From contig NZ_BNEL01000001.1 of the NCBI RefSeq assembly GCF_018327685.1, positions 4,650,001 to 4,714,000 on the forward strand: 64,000 nt of DNA, read 5' to 3'. Below the pieces are notes generated by a model that had not been told where the DNA came from, ran no database searches, and worked only from the letters and a program-made list of their open reading frames with translations. This DNA comes from Streptomyces sp. TS71-3 (GTDB lineage: Bacteria > Actinomycetota > Actinomycetes > Streptomycetales > Streptomycetaceae). The position numbers were made by a program, and so were the translations under genes. Positions 1 through 8,879 of the stretch are shown piece by piece; the stretch's first letter is position 1, and the number at the start of each line of letters is the position of its first letter.

Positions 1-1458
1 GACGCCCTCGCGGCGTCGCAGCCCGGCTGCAACCTCCGGTGGGAGCTGCTCGCCGCCATCGGCAAGGTCGAGTCCGGCCAGGCGCGCGGCGGCGCCGTCG
101 ACGCGAACGGCACCACTCTCAGCCCCATCCTGGGCCCCGTGCTCGACGGCAACGGCTTCGCCGCGATCAACGACACCGACGGCGGCGCGCTCGACGGCGA
201 CTCCGTCCACGACCGCGCGGTCGGCCCCATGCAGTTCATACCCTCGACCTGGAACTTCGGCGGACCCGACCACACCGGCTGGGGCGCCGACGGCAACGGC
301 GACGGCAAGAAGGACCCCAACAACGTCTACGACGCCGCGCTCGCCGCGGGCCACTACCTGTGCGCGGGCGGCCGCGACCTGGCGGGCACCGGCGACCTGA
401 ACGCCGCGATCCTCGCCTACAACCACTCGCAGAACTACCTGGACACGGTCCTGTCCTGGTACGAGTACTACCGCAAGGGCACGCACGAGGTCCCCAACGG
501 CACCGGCGTCCAGCCCGGCGGCCGCAGCGACCAGACCCCGGGCGCCCCGACCCCGGGCGGGAGCGCCACCCCGGACAAGCCCGGCAAGCCGAGCGCTCCC
601 GGTACGCCGAGCACCCCCGGCAAGCCCAGCGGGCCGAACACGCCGGGCGACGGTTCCACGGACCAGCCGAGCCCGCCCGCCAGCGGCCCCGGCGGGGACA
701 CCGGCAGCCAGACGCCCACCGACACCGTCACGAAGATCGAGAACGCCGGCACGGGCACGCTCTCCGCGCTCACCGGCGACACCTTCGCCCAGCGCATCAA
801 GGCGCGCACCGAGGACGCCCAGAACAAGCCCGTCAGCAGGGTACGGGTGAGCTTCACCCTGGTCGGCGACACGGACGCGACCTTCGACGGCGGCGAGACC
901 GTCGCCACCGTGCAGACCGACACCGACGGTGTCGCCACGGCCCCCGCCCTCAAGGCGGGTCAGAAGACCGGCGGCTTCACGGTCCGCGCCACCGTCGTCG
1001 GACGTCCGGTGACCGCCCTGGACTTCAACGCCACCGTCGCCGAGCGGCAGGCCGACAAGCTCGCCAGGACCACCGACACGGACCTGATCTGCACGCCCGG
1101 CGGCACCTTCGAGAACCAGGTTGAGGTCAAGGCCACCGACCAGGGCGCCGTGGCCTCCGGAGTCGCGGCGACCGCGACCCTCATCGCGTCCCCCCTCATT
1201 CCGATGGAGAACGACAAGGGCCCCTACTTCAAGGACGACGCCGGCAAGACGGTCCGCACCCTGAAGACCCTCAAGACCGACAAGAACGGCATCCTGAAGC
1301 TCCCCACGCTCTACGCCGACGACACCACCGGCACCTTCACGCTCCGCATCACCACGGCCGGCGGTGCCAGCCTCGACGTCAAGCTGACCGTCCAGAAGGC
1401 CGACGACCAGCCCACCGGTGAGCCCTCGCAGCAGCCCAGCGGCGGATTGGGCGCCTGA
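1..1458 (+). CDS. Secreted lytic transglycosylase with C-terminal Ig-like region (5' end outside window)
   Basis: The reading frame is open from the first base, so the signal peptide and N-terminus lie upstream. The visible part begins inside a lysozyme-like transglycosylase domain: the stretch around IGKVESG carries the expected catalytic glutamate, followed by GPMQFIPSTW and a NGDGKKDPNN segment typical of the soluble lytic transglycosylase fold that cleaves peptidoglycan. From about nt 480 to 740 comes a Pro/Gly/Ser/Thr-rich linker with PGKPS-like repeats, then an Ig-like region (nt 740-1410) resembling bacterial Ig/invasin modules. It ends in a Gln/Ser/Gly tail without an LPxTG motif. It probably acts outside the cell in wall remodelling. 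The fold is clear; the exact family and total length cannot be judged from a partial gene. Confidence 0.82.
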   Translation, partial: DALAASQPGCNLRWELLAAIGKVESGQARGGAVDANGTTLSPILGPVLDGNGFAAINDTDGGALDGDSVHDRAVGPMQFIPSTWNFGGPDHTGWGADGNGDGKKDPNNVYDAALAAGHYLCAGGRDLAGTGDLNAAILAYNHSQNYLDTVLSWYEYYRKGTHEVPNGTGVQPGGRSDQTPGAPTPGGSATPDKPGKPSAPGTPSTPGKPSGPNTPGDGSTDQPSPPASGPGGDTGSQTPTDTVTKIENAGTGTLSALTGDTFAQRIKARTEDAQNKPVSRVRVSFTLVGDTDATFDGGETVATVQTDTDGVATAPALKAGQKTGGFTVRATVVGRPVTALDFNATVAERQADKLARTTDTDLICTPGGTFENQVEVKATDQGAVASGVAATATLIASPLIPMENDKGPYFKDDAGKTVRTLKTLKTDKNGILKLPTLYADDTTGTFTLRITTAGGASLDVKLTVQKADDQPTGEPSQQPSGGLGA

Positions 1459-1481
1459 GGCGGCCTCCGGCACGTTCAAGG

Positions 1482-1544
1482 CACGGGTGGCACGGGTGGC
1501 ACGGGTGGCACGGGTGGCACGGGTGGCACGGGTGGCACGGGTGG
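1482..1544. repeat. Seven tandem copies of a 9-bp repeat
   Basis: Seven uninterrupted copies of CACGGGTGG follow the transglycosylase stop codon, in the gap before the 3' end of hrpB. The copies are identical, which suggests recent slippage and variable copy number. They have no spacer, so this is not a CRISPR array, and no coding role is evident. Confidence 0.95.
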
Positions 1545-1698
1545 GGCACATGCGTGTGAGGCCCGCCGCCTGAGACCTGGCCCCGGTCGGGCCACGGCCC
1601 TCGCCCGAGGGGTACGTGGCCCGCCCGGGGAGGCCCAAAGCCGGCGGTCCGGCCGGAAATCGGGGGCGGCCCGATGGGACCGTTACGCGCCGGCGCGC

Positions 1699-4458
1699 TC
1701 AGCGGCGCGCCCGCGTATTGGTGTGCCGTGTCGGCTCCGCGTACGTCGGGTCCTCCGGCCAGGGATGCTTCGGGTAGCGCCCGCGCAGCTCCGCCCGTAC
1801 CGCCCGGTACCCCTCCCGCCAGAACGACGCCAGGTCCGCGGTGACCGCCGCCGGCCGGCCCGCGGGCGACAGCAGATGCACCAGCACCGGCACCCCGGCG
1901 ATCACGGGCGTCCTGGCCAGCCCGAACATCTCCTGGAGCTTCACCGCGAGCACCGGCTGCCGCGGATCCGCGTAGTCGACCCGGACCCGGGAACCGCTCG
2001 GCACCACCAGGCGCTCCGGCGCGAGCTCGTCCAGCCGGGCGGCCTCGCCCGACGCCCACGGCAGCAGCCGCCGCAGACACGCGCCGGCGTCGATCCGCCC
2101 CAGATCGGCGCGGCGCCGCGCGCGCCCCAGCTCCGGTTCCAGCCACTCGCCGGCGCGCCTGAGCAGCGCCTCGTCCGACACGTCGGGCCACTCACCGTGC
2201 GCGGGCACCGGCCCCGCCCCGGCCCCCGGCACATCTCCCGCCGATGGTGAACCGTCCGGCACGCGCACGCGTGGGGGACCGTCCGGTACGCGCGCGCCCG
2301 GCGAACCGTGCGGCACGCGCGCGTACCCGTCGTCGCCGTACACGCCGCTCCCGCCGTCCTCCCGCTCCGCCGAGAGATGGTGCAGGAAAGCCAGCCGCAT
2401 GCGCAGTTCCCGGGACTCGCGGGTCCAGTGGAGCAGCCCGAGGCCCTCCTGCCTCAGGCCCGACAGGAGTGCCGAGCGCAGCAATTCGGGCGCGGGCCTG
2501 GACAGCGGCCGGGCCGCCAGCTCCACGGCGCCGAGCCGCTCCACCCTGCGGGCCACCACGTCCCCCGCCGACCAGCCGACCTCCTCGGCCGTGCCGTGCA
2601 GGGCGGCGGCCGCGCGCCGGGCGGTGTCCTCGTCGACCGGCGCTGCGAGCCGCACGCGCGCGTGTGCCCGCGCCAGGGGACGGTCCGCCACGGCCACCGC
2701 CAGCCAGGGTGTGCCCCGCAGGGCCGAGCCCTCCGCCGCCTCGGCTCCGGTGCCGGACAGCATCAGGTACGTGCCGTCGCCCCGGTCCCGCGCCAGCCGC
2801 TCGGGAAACGCCAGAGCCGCCACCAGCCCGGCAGCCCGGTCGTCCCCGGACCCCGCCCGCGGCTCCCCGGCCCCGCCGCCACCTTCCCTCTCGCTCGCGG
2901 CGTGGCCCTTCCCCCGCCCCGTCCCGCTCTCCCGCTGTGCCGACCGGGCCGCGCTGCTCAGCCGGTCCGCCTCGCGCCGCCACCGGGCGGGATAGCCGTC
3001 CCCGGAGGCGTCCCCGCCGCGCCGTGCCGCCCGCCAGGCCGCCGTCAGGTCGTCCCCGTAGGCACGCGGCGGCTCCTCGCTCAGGACGGCGACGATCTCC
3101 GCCGCGCGCCGGACGCCCACCTCCCGCGCCCCGTCCAGCAGGGCCCGCGCCAGCCGGGGATGCACGCCGATCCGTGCCATCCGCGCACCGCGCTCGGTCG
3201 CCCGGCCTCCTTCGCCGACCGCGCCCAGGGCCCTCAGAACCTCCTGGGCGGCAGCCAGAGCGCCCGCGGGAGGCGCGTCCAGGAGCGCCAGGCCCGTGGC
3301 GCCGGGGTCGCCCCAGGACGCCGCCTGCAACGCGAACTCCGTCAGGTCAGCGACCCTGATCTCCGGGGCCGCGAACCGCGGCAGCCGGGCGTGCTCCGCC
3401 TCGGCCCAGCAGCGGTACACGGCGCCGGGCGCCTCGCGGCCCGCACGGCCCGCGCGCTGGCCCGCGGAGGCCCGCGAGGCACGCACGGTGGCGAGCGCGG
3501 TGAGCCCGCGTGCATGGTCCGTGCGCGGCTCCCTGGCGAGCCCCGAGTCCACGACGATCCGCACTCCCGGCACCGTCAGGCTGGACTCCGCCACCGACGT
3601 GGCCAGCACCACCCGCCGATCGGTGCCGCCTTTCAGCGCCGCGTCCTGGACCGCCGCCGGAGCCCGGCCGTGCACCTGGAGTACCTCGATCCCGGGTGGC
3701 CCTCCCAGCAGTCCGGCCACCCGGCCGATCTCCCCGACGCCCGGCAGGAAGCAGAGCACGTCCCCGTCCCGCTCGTCGAGCGCCCTGCGCACCACCGCGG
3801 CCACGTGCGCGAGCAGCGCCGGATCCACCCGCATGCCGTGCGGCGGGCGCACGGGCGTCCCGGGCGGCGCCCACACGACGTCCACGGGATGCGCGGCCCC
3901 GCCCGCCGTGAGCACGGGGGCGCCGCCCAGCAGTTCCGCCCAGCCGGCGGTGTCCGTCGTGGCCGACGCCGCCACCAACCGCAGCTCGGGGCGGAGCGCC
4001 GCGCGCACGTCCAGCAGGAACGCGGCCACCGTGTCCGCGTCGAGGTGCCGCTCGTGGCACTCGTCGAGCACCACCGCGTCGACGCCGGCCAGCTCCTGGT
4101 CGCGCTGGACGCGCTGCATCAGCACACCGGTCGTGACGACCTCCACGCGCGTGTGCGGCCCGATGACGCGTTCGCCGCGCACCGCGTACCCCACGCTCTC
4201 GCCGGTCCGCTCGCCGAGCAGCCACGCCATCCGCCGCGCCGCGGCACGGGCCGCGATGCGCCGGGGCTCGGCGACGACGACCCGCCGCGGCGGGGCACCG
4301 TCGCCGAGGAGCCCGGCCAGGGCCAGCGGCACGAGGGTGGTCTTGGCGGTGCCCGGGGCCGCGCTCAGGACCGCGGTGCCGGGCCCCTCAAGGGCGGCCC
4401 GCAGCTCGGGCAGCACGGTGCGGACGGGCAGCCGGTCCACGGCATCGGTACGCATCAC
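1699..4458 (-). CDS. hrpB: ATP-dependent helicase HrpB (DEAH family)
   Basis: A 919-residue protein with the two RecA-like domains of DExH helicases. It has a Walker A-like segment at residues 34-41 (APGTAKTT), DECH at 132-135, a motif III-like SAT at about 165, and motif VI QRAGRAGR near 330. The C-terminal half matches the HrpB-specific region. HrpB proteins are usually 800-850 residues; the extra length is a low-complexity insert (about residues 710-750) with repeated VPDGxP units. The Walker A segment has Ala38 where GxGKT would have glycine. HrpB is a predicted RNA helicase of poorly known function. The start is one of two adjacent ATGs (4458 or 4455). It is followed on the same strand by nothing closely linked. 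Confidence 0.9.
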   Translation of the reverse strand: MMRTDAVDRLPVRTVLPELRAALEGPGTAVLSAAPGTAKTTLVPLALAGLLGDGAPPRRVVVAEPRRIAARAAARRMAWLLGERTGESVGYAVRGERVIGPHTRVEVVTTGVLMQRVQRDQELAGVDAVVLDECHERHLDADTVAAFLLDVRAALRPELRLVAASATTDTAGWAELLGGAPVLTAGGAAHPVDVVWAPPGTPVRPPHGMRVDPALLAHVAAVVRRALDERDGDVLCFLPGVGEIGRVAGLLGGPPGIEVLQVHGRAPAAVQDAALKGGTDRRVVLATSVAESSLTVPGVRIVVDSGLAREPRTDHARGLTALATVRASRASAGQRAGRAGREAPGAVYRCWAEAEHARLPRFAAPEIRVADLTEFALQAASWGDPGATGLALLDAPPAGALAAAQEVLRALGAVGEGGRATERGARMARIGVHPRLARALLDGAREVGVRRAAEIVAVLSEEPPRAYGDDLTAAWRAARRGGDASGDGYPARWRREADRLSSAARSAQRESGTGRGKGHAASEREGGGGAGEPRAGSGDDRAAGLVAALAFPERLARDRGDGTYLMLSGTGAEAAEGSALRGTPWLAVAVADRPLARAHARVRLAAPVDEDTARRAAAALHGTAEEVGWSAGDVVARRVERLGAVELAARPLSRPAPELLRSALLSGLRQEGLGLLHWTRESRELRMRLAFLHHLSAEREDGGSGVYGDDGYARVPHGSPGARVPDGPPRVRVPDGSPSAGDVPGAGAGPVPAHGEWPDVSDEALLRRAGEWLEPELGRARRRADLGRIDAGACLRRLLPWASGEAARLDELAPERLVVPSGSRVRVDYADPRQPVLAVKLQEMFGLARTPVIAGVPVLVHLLSPAGRPAAVTADLASFWREGYRAVRAELRGRYPKHPWPEDPTYAEPTRHTNTRARR

Positions 4459-4516
4459 GCGGCCAGTCTCCCGGACGCTCGGAGGGGAGCGTTCCCGCGG
4501 CCGCGAGGAGCCGCCC

Positions 4517-5476
4517 TCAGCGCTCGCAGACGAATATCGCCGTCCCCGGGATCAGGTTCCCGCGCAGCGGGGACCAGCCGCCCCACTCCTGGCCGTTCCA
4601 GGACGGCCACTCCGGCTCGACCAGGTCCACCAGCCGGAATCCGGCGCCGACCACGTCCCGCACCCGGTCACCGAGCGTCCTGTGGTGCTCCACGTAGACG
4701 GCACGGCCCTCCTCGTCCTGCTCCACGTACGGCGTCCGGTCGAAGTAGGACGCGCTGACGGAGAGGCCCTCCGGGCCCGGCTCGTCCGGGAAGGCCCAGC
4801 GGATCGGGTGCGTCACGGAGAAGACGAACCGGCCGCCCGGCCGCAGCACCCTGTGCACCTCCGCCAGCACCCGTACCGGCTCGGCCACGAACGGCAGCGC
4901 CCCGTACGCCGAGCACGCCAGGTCGAAGGAGCCGTCCGCGAAGGGCAGCGCCGTGGCGTCGGCCTGCACCAGGCGCACCCCGCCGCTGGGGCCATGCGAG
5001 CCATCGGGGGCCTTGGAGCCGCCCTGTCCTGCGGCAGGCGCGTCCTCGGTGGGCCCGTCCGCGAGCCGCAGTGCGTGCTGGAGCTGCCGGTGCGAGAGGT
5101 CCATGGCGACCGGTCGCGCACCCTGCGCCGCCAGCCACCGCGAGCACTGGGCGGCACCCGCGCCGACCTCCAGCACCCGCAGGCCCGCCAGGGCGGCAGG
5201 CGGGCCGAGCAGCCCCGCCTCCGCTTCGTCCAGGCCCTCCGGCCCCCAGACGAACCGGTCGTCCCCGAGGAACACGCCGTGGTCGTGCTGGTACTCGTCG
5301 GCGTTCCGGTCCCACCAGCCGCGGTTGGCCCGGCTGCTCTCCGCGGCCGAGGCGGTACGGCGGGTCGCTTCCGGTTCGGTGTCGGGCTCGGTTTCCGGCC
5401 GCCAAGCGACGGCGCTCTCCCCGGCGGAACGCCGTGCGGGCCGCATCGGATCGCGGTCTTGGATGATCGGCTCCAT
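4517..5476 (-). CDS. Class I SAM-dependent methyltransferase
   Basis: A 319-residue protein. Motif I (VLEVGAGAA) lies at residues 101-109, an acidic residue follows in VAMDLSHRQL, and a typical post-I region with ADATALPF comes next, so it binds S-adenosylmethionine in the usual Rossmann fold. The substrate cannot be told. An aromatic-rich N-terminal piece (RGWWDRNADEYQ) matches the common actinobacterial group annotated only as class I methyltransferase. The ATG at 5476 is chosen because GGAG lies 9 nt upstream; the open frame continues to 5629 but that part has no coding character. It lies 58 nt from hrpB on the same strand and is divergent from rpsA. Confidence 0.85.
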   Translation of the reverse strand: MEPIIQDRDPMRPARRSAGESAVAWRPETEPDTEPEATRRTASAAESSRANRGWWDRNADEYQHDHGVFLGDDRFVWGPEGLDEAEAGLLGPPAALAGLRVLEVGAGAAQCSRWLAAQGARPVAMDLSHRQLQHALRLADGPTEDAPAAGQGGSKAPDGSHGPSGGVRLVQADATALPFADGSFDLACSAYGALPFVAEPVRVLAEVHRVLRPGGRFVFSVTHPIRWAFPDEPGPEGLSVSASYFDRTPYVEQDEEGRAVYVEHHRTLGDRVRDVVGAGFRLVDLVEPEWPSWNGQEWGGWSPLRGNLIPGTAIFVCER

Positions 5477-5628
5477 CGTCGTATTCTCCGGTCCAGCTCC
5501 GCTGCCGGTCCCGCGGCGCGACCCGCCGGGATCGGGCGATGCGGCATGGTGCGTGACCCGTCTGGCCTGAGGCAACAGGATATGTGCCGGATATGTGGCG
5601 ATCTGCCTCGGGTGTGCCTCTTCGTGCA

Positions 5629-5657
5629 TTGACCCTGTCCGGCTGCCCCCGTATGCT
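5629..5657 (+). promoter_or_regulatory. Vegetative (HrdB-type) promoter for rpsA
   Basis: TTGACC at 5629-5634 and TATGCT at 5652-5657 are separated by exactly 17 nt, close to the Streptomyces housekeeping consensus. Transcription would start near 5664, giving a leader of about 210 nt before the rpsA start. It sits in the 399-bp divergent gap 5477-5875; the rest of that gap shows no gene, only a short direct repeat of GGATATGTG near 5578 and 5592. Confidence 0.7.
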
Positions 5658-5875
5658 ACAAGTTGCGCTGCGGGCCTGCGCGCCTCAGACGGAGCAGGTG
5701 CGCTCGCATCTGTTGTATGTCCCCTCGGTTGTCGAGGCGTATTCCGGTTCCTCCGGTTCCCGGTGAGAAGTCAGGATCGCGCCTCCTAAGCTGTCCGGCT
5801 TCATCAGAGCGAAACGGGCTCCCGGCGCAAAGCAGTACCTACGACTTCAATGTCCGTACCGGAGCCCTTTCCCAC

Positions 5876-7372
5876 ATGACGAGCAGCACCGAGACCACCG
5901 CCACCACCCCGCAGGTAGCGGTCAACGACATCGGTAACGAGGACGCGTTCCTCGCCGCGATCGACGAGACGATCAAGTACTTCAACGACGGCGACATCGT
6001 CGACGGCGTCATCGTGAAGGTCGACCGGGACGAGGTCCTGCTCGACATCGGTTACAAGACCGAGGGCGTCATCCCGTCCCGCGAACTCTCGATCAAGCAC
6101 GACGTCGACCCGAACGAGGTCGTCGCCGTGGGCGACGAGATCGAGGCCCTTGTCCTCCAGAAGGAGGACAAAGAAGGTCGCCTGATCCTCTCGAAGAAGC
6201 GTGCCCAGTACGAGCGTGCCTGGGGCACCATCGAGAAGATCAAGGAAGAGGACGGCATCGTCACCGGTACCGTCATCGAGGTCGTCAAGGGTGGTCTCAT
6301 CCTCGACATCGGTCTCCGCGGCTTCCTGCCGGCCTCCCTGGTCGAGATGCGCCGTGTCCGAGACCTGCAGCCCTACGTGGGCAAGGAGCTCGAGGCCAAG
6401 ATCATCGAGCTCGACAAGAACCGCAACAACGTGGTCCTCTCCCGCCGTGCCTGGCTGGAGCAGACCCAGTCCGAGGTCCGCCAGACCTTCCTCACCACCC
6501 TCCAGAAGGGTCAGGTGCGGTCCGGCGTGGTCTCGTCGATCGTCAACTTCGGTGCCTTCGTGGACCTGGGCGGCGTCGACGGACTGGTGCACGTCTCCGA
6601 GCTGTCCTGGAAGCACATCGACCACCCCTCCGAGGTCGTCGAGGTCGGCCAGGAGGTCACGGTCGAGGTCCTGGACGTCGACATGGACCGCGAGCGCGTC
6701 TCCCTGTCGCTCAAGGCGACCCAGGAAGACCCGTGGCAGCAGTTCGCCCGCACTCACCAGATCGGGCAGGTCGTCCCCGGCAAGGTCACCAAGCTGGTGC
6801 CGTTCGGTGCGTTCGTCCGGGTGGACGAGGGCATCGAGGGCCTGGTCCACATCTCCGAGCTGGCCGAACGCCACGTGGAGATCCCGGAGCAGGTCGTCCA
6901 GGTCAACGACGAGATCTTCGTCAAGGTCATCGACATCGACCTGGAGCGCCGCCGCATCAGCCTCTCGCTGAAGCAGGCCAACGAGTCCTTCGGCGCCGAC
7001 CCGGCCTCGGTCGAGTTCGACCCGACGCTCTACGGCATGGCCGCGTCGTACGACGACCAGGGGAACTACATCTACCCCGAGGGCTTCGACCCCGAGACCA
7101 ACGACTGGCTGCCCGGCTACGAGCAGCAGCGTGAGGCCTGGGAGACGCAGTACGCCGAGGCCCAGCAGCGCTTCGAGCAGCACCAGGCGCAGGTCATCAA
7201 GTCCCGCGAGGCGGACGCGCAGGCCGCGGCCGAGGGCGGCGGCGAGCAGCCGGCTCCGGCGGCGTCCGGCGGCGGCTCCTACTCCTCGGAGTCGCAGGAC
7301 AACTCCGGTGCGCTTGCCTCTGACGAGGCGCTTGCCGCGCTCCGCGAGAAGCTGGCCGGAGGCCAGAGCTGA
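5876..7372 (+). CDS. rpsA: 30S ribosomal protein S1
   Basis: A 498-residue protein with four S1/OB-fold RNA-binding repeats (roughly residues 38-107, 125-190, 210-280 and 295-365). Each has the characteristic G-x-V-x(n)-F/Y-x-A-F-V-D core, for example the VNFGAFVDLGGVDGL segment. Four repeats is usual for actinobacterial S1, against six in E. coli. The C-terminal tail is Glu/Gln-rich and then Ala/Gly/Ser-rich. S1 sits on the small subunit and helps mRNA binding. The ATG at 5876 is preceded by GGAG 11 nt away; an in-frame extension upstream has no coding character. Codon use is strongly biased, as expected for a highly expressed gene. It has its own promoter and a strong terminator. Confidence 0.97.
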   Translation: MTSSTETTATTPQVAVNDIGNEDAFLAAIDETIKYFNDGDIVDGVIVKVDRDEVLLDIGYKTEGVIPSRELSIKHDVDPNEVVAVGDEIEALVLQKEDKEGRLILSKKRAQYERAWGTIEKIKEEDGIVTGTVIEVVKGGLILDIGLRGFLPASLVEMRRVRDLQPYVGKELEAKIIELDKNRNNVVLSRRAWLEQTQSEVRQTFLTTLQKGQVRSGVVSSIVNFGAFVDLGGVDGLVHVSELSWKHIDHPSEVVEVGQEVTVEVLDVDMDRERVSLSLKATQEDPWQQFARTHQIGQVVPGKVTKLVPFGAFVRVDEGIEGLVHISELAERHVEIPEQVVQVNDEIFVKVIDIDLERRRISLSLKQANESFGADPASVEFDPTLYGMAASYDDQGNYIYPEGFDPETNDWLPGYEQQREAWETQYAEAQQRFEQHQAQVIKSREADAQAAAEGGGEQPAPAASGGGSYSSESQDNSGALASDEALAALREKLAGGQS

Positions 7373-7412
7373 TCGCTGACCGCTCGGGTTGAGCCGGTTA
7401 CGGACACTGGTA

Positions 7413-7447
7413 CTGGGGCTCGCATCCATCTGGGGTGCGGGCCCCAG
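7413..7447 (+). terminator. rpsA intrinsic terminator
   Basis: A 15-bp stem (7413-7427 with 7433-7447, two G-U pairs) with the five-base loop ATCTG, 40 nt after the rpsA stop. It has no U-tract, as is usual in Streptomyces. Confidence 0.8.
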
Positions 7448-7544
7448 CGCCGTTTCCGCTTCCGGTGGGCGCGGCCGTTCCGGCCGGCCGGGTCCCAAGG
7501 GGACTCTCCGTTGTTTGCGGTCTGCGGGGAGTGGGTGGTTGTTC

Positions 7545-7581
7545 GCTCCCCCACTGCCCTAAAGGCGTGGGAGGTACCCCC
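7545..7581. repeat. Interspersed short palindromic element, copy 1
   Basis: This 37-bp sequence runs from GCTCCCCCACTGCC to GGCGTGGGAGGTACC and can form an imperfect hairpin. Related copies lie at 58386-58420 and 58449-58484 and inside the MITE-like element at 52616-52678. Confidence 0.7.
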
Positions 7582-7586
7582 ATCCC

Positions 7587-7606
7587 CGCGCCCCTTTCGG
7601 GGCGCG
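7587..7606. terminator. Bidirectional hairpin between convergent genes
   Basis: A perfect 8-bp stem CGCGCCCC/GGGGCGCG with loop TTTC lies between rpsA and the convergent beta-helix gene, 24 nt from the latter's stop codon. Confidence 0.7.
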
Positions 7607-7630
7607 AGTCGGCTTCCAGGGCTCGGGCGG

Positions 7631-8608
7631 TCAGTTCGTGACGTCGACGTTGGTCAGGCCCTTGCCGCCCGTCACCGTGTTGTCGGCGTAGACCGTGGTG
7701 CGGCAGTCGTCGCTCTGGTTGGTGACGTGGATCGCGAGCTGGTCGGGGCCCGAGGCACCCGTCAGGTCGGAGGTGTTGCCGCGGAAGACGGTGCCGCAGC
7801 CCCAGCCGTCCTGCTGGGTGTGTGTCTGGTAGCCGTCGTTGGTGGTGTGTGTGCCCTCGTTGTCCTCGACGACGACGCCGTTGCCCTTGACGTCGACCCA
7901 GGAGTCGTCGAAGTTCGCGCCGGTCAGGCCGCTGCCGTCGAAGGTGTTGCCGGAGACCACCGCGCCCGTGGTGCCCTCCTTGATGTCGACGTTCTCGCCG
8001 CCCACCCCCGGGCCGATGACGTTGTCCCGGATCTGCACGTTGTCGCTTCTGTCGTCCAGCGTGTTGGCCGTGCCCACGTAGACGCCCTCGCCCATGCCGC
8101 GGCCGTCGTGGCCGGTGTCGTAGATCTTCGAGTTCCTGATGACGCCGTCGCTGCTGGAGTCGCGGAAGTGGACGCCCTCCATGTCGAGGTCGTGCACGGT
8201 CACCGAGTCGATGACCACCCCCTCGGCCGAGTCGATCATGATGCCCTTCTGGCCGCCCGTGACGGTGATCCCCTTCACGGTCCAGTGCGAGGCGCCGTTG
8301 AGGTGGAGCCCGTAGCCGCCGCCCGCGGTCAACACCGCCCGGGCGGAGCCGGTGAGGGTGATCGGAGCGGCCGACGTCGCCGCCGTGCTGGTCTTGAAGT
8401 TCCCGGTGTACGTGCCGTCCGCCAGGTGGATCGTGTCGCCCGGCGAGGCGTCGCCGAGCGCCGCCTTCAGCTCGGCGGCCGTGGAGACCTCGATGGTCGC
8501 CGCGGACCGGTCCGGCGCGGCGAGGGCGGTGGAGGCGCCCGCTCCGGCAGCCGTGGCGACGACGACGGCGGTCGCGACGAGCGGGATGAGCAGCTTTCGG
8601 GTGCGCAT
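7631..8608 (-). CDS. Secreted right-handed parallel beta-helix protein
   Basis: A 325-residue protein. An N-terminal signal peptide (MRTRKLLIPLVATAVVV... to about residue 31, ending ALAA) indicates export. The rest is repeating beta-helix coils with patterns such as ITVTGGQKGIMIDSAEGV and VVSGNTFDGSGL. The entry segment ELKAALGDASPGDTIHLADG is the usual start of polysaccharide lyase-like and chondroitinase B-like helices. It probably binds or cleaves an extracellular polysaccharide, but I cannot assign catalytic residues. The ATG at 8608 is chosen because it gives a clean signal peptide and has GGAAGG 8 nt upstream; further upstream the frame loses coding character. Confidence 0.85.
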   Translation of the reverse strand: MRTRKLLIPLVATAVVVATAAGAGASTALAAPDRSAATIEVSTAAELKAALGDASPGDTIHLADGTYTGNFKTSTAATSAAPITLTGSARAVLTAGGGYGLHLNGASHWTVKGITVTGGQKGIMIDSAEGVVIDSVTVHDLDMEGVHFRDSSSDGVIRNSKIYDTGHDGRGMGEGVYVGTANTLDDRSDNVQIRDNVIGPGVGGENVDIKEGTTGAVVSGNTFDGSGLTGANFDDSWVDVKGNGVVVEDNEGTHTTNDGYQTHTQQDGWGCGTVFRGNTSDLTGASGPDQLAIHVTNQSDDCRTTVYADNTVTGGKGLTNVDVTN

Positions 8609-8701
8609 AGGAGTGGCCTTCCCGTCTGCGTTCTCATGGGGGGTCGATCGGACGGCGCAGGGTCCCATGGGGCAGCCGGGACCGGTCCGGCGCCGCTGTT
8701 C

Positions 8702-8731
8702 ATGTATATGTACATTGGGCGCGTTTGTGAA
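8702..8731 (-). promoter_or_regulatory. Possible promoter and dyad for the beta-helix gene
   Basis: On the minus strand TTCACA (8726-8731) is 17 nt from TATACA (8703-8708). The same spot holds the dyad ATGTA-TATG-TACAT (8702-8715), which is striking in such GC-rich DNA and could be an operator overlapping the -10 element. No factor can be named. Confidence 0.35.
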
Positions 8732-8879
8732 CTCCCTGGTCGTGACCGTACGGCTGTTGCATGTCCGCGTCAAGGTCTGGACCTGGTCGGGTGGTCGGGG
8801 TCGGGCCATCCTGCGCTTCCGGGAATGACCAGGCGGTGCCGTGCGTTCGGTAGATCAGATACGAGGAGGAGCAGTCATC

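Noticed and set aside
1482..1544. CRISPR array
   Set aside because: The repeats are contiguous 9-mers with no spacers, and no cas genes occur in the window.
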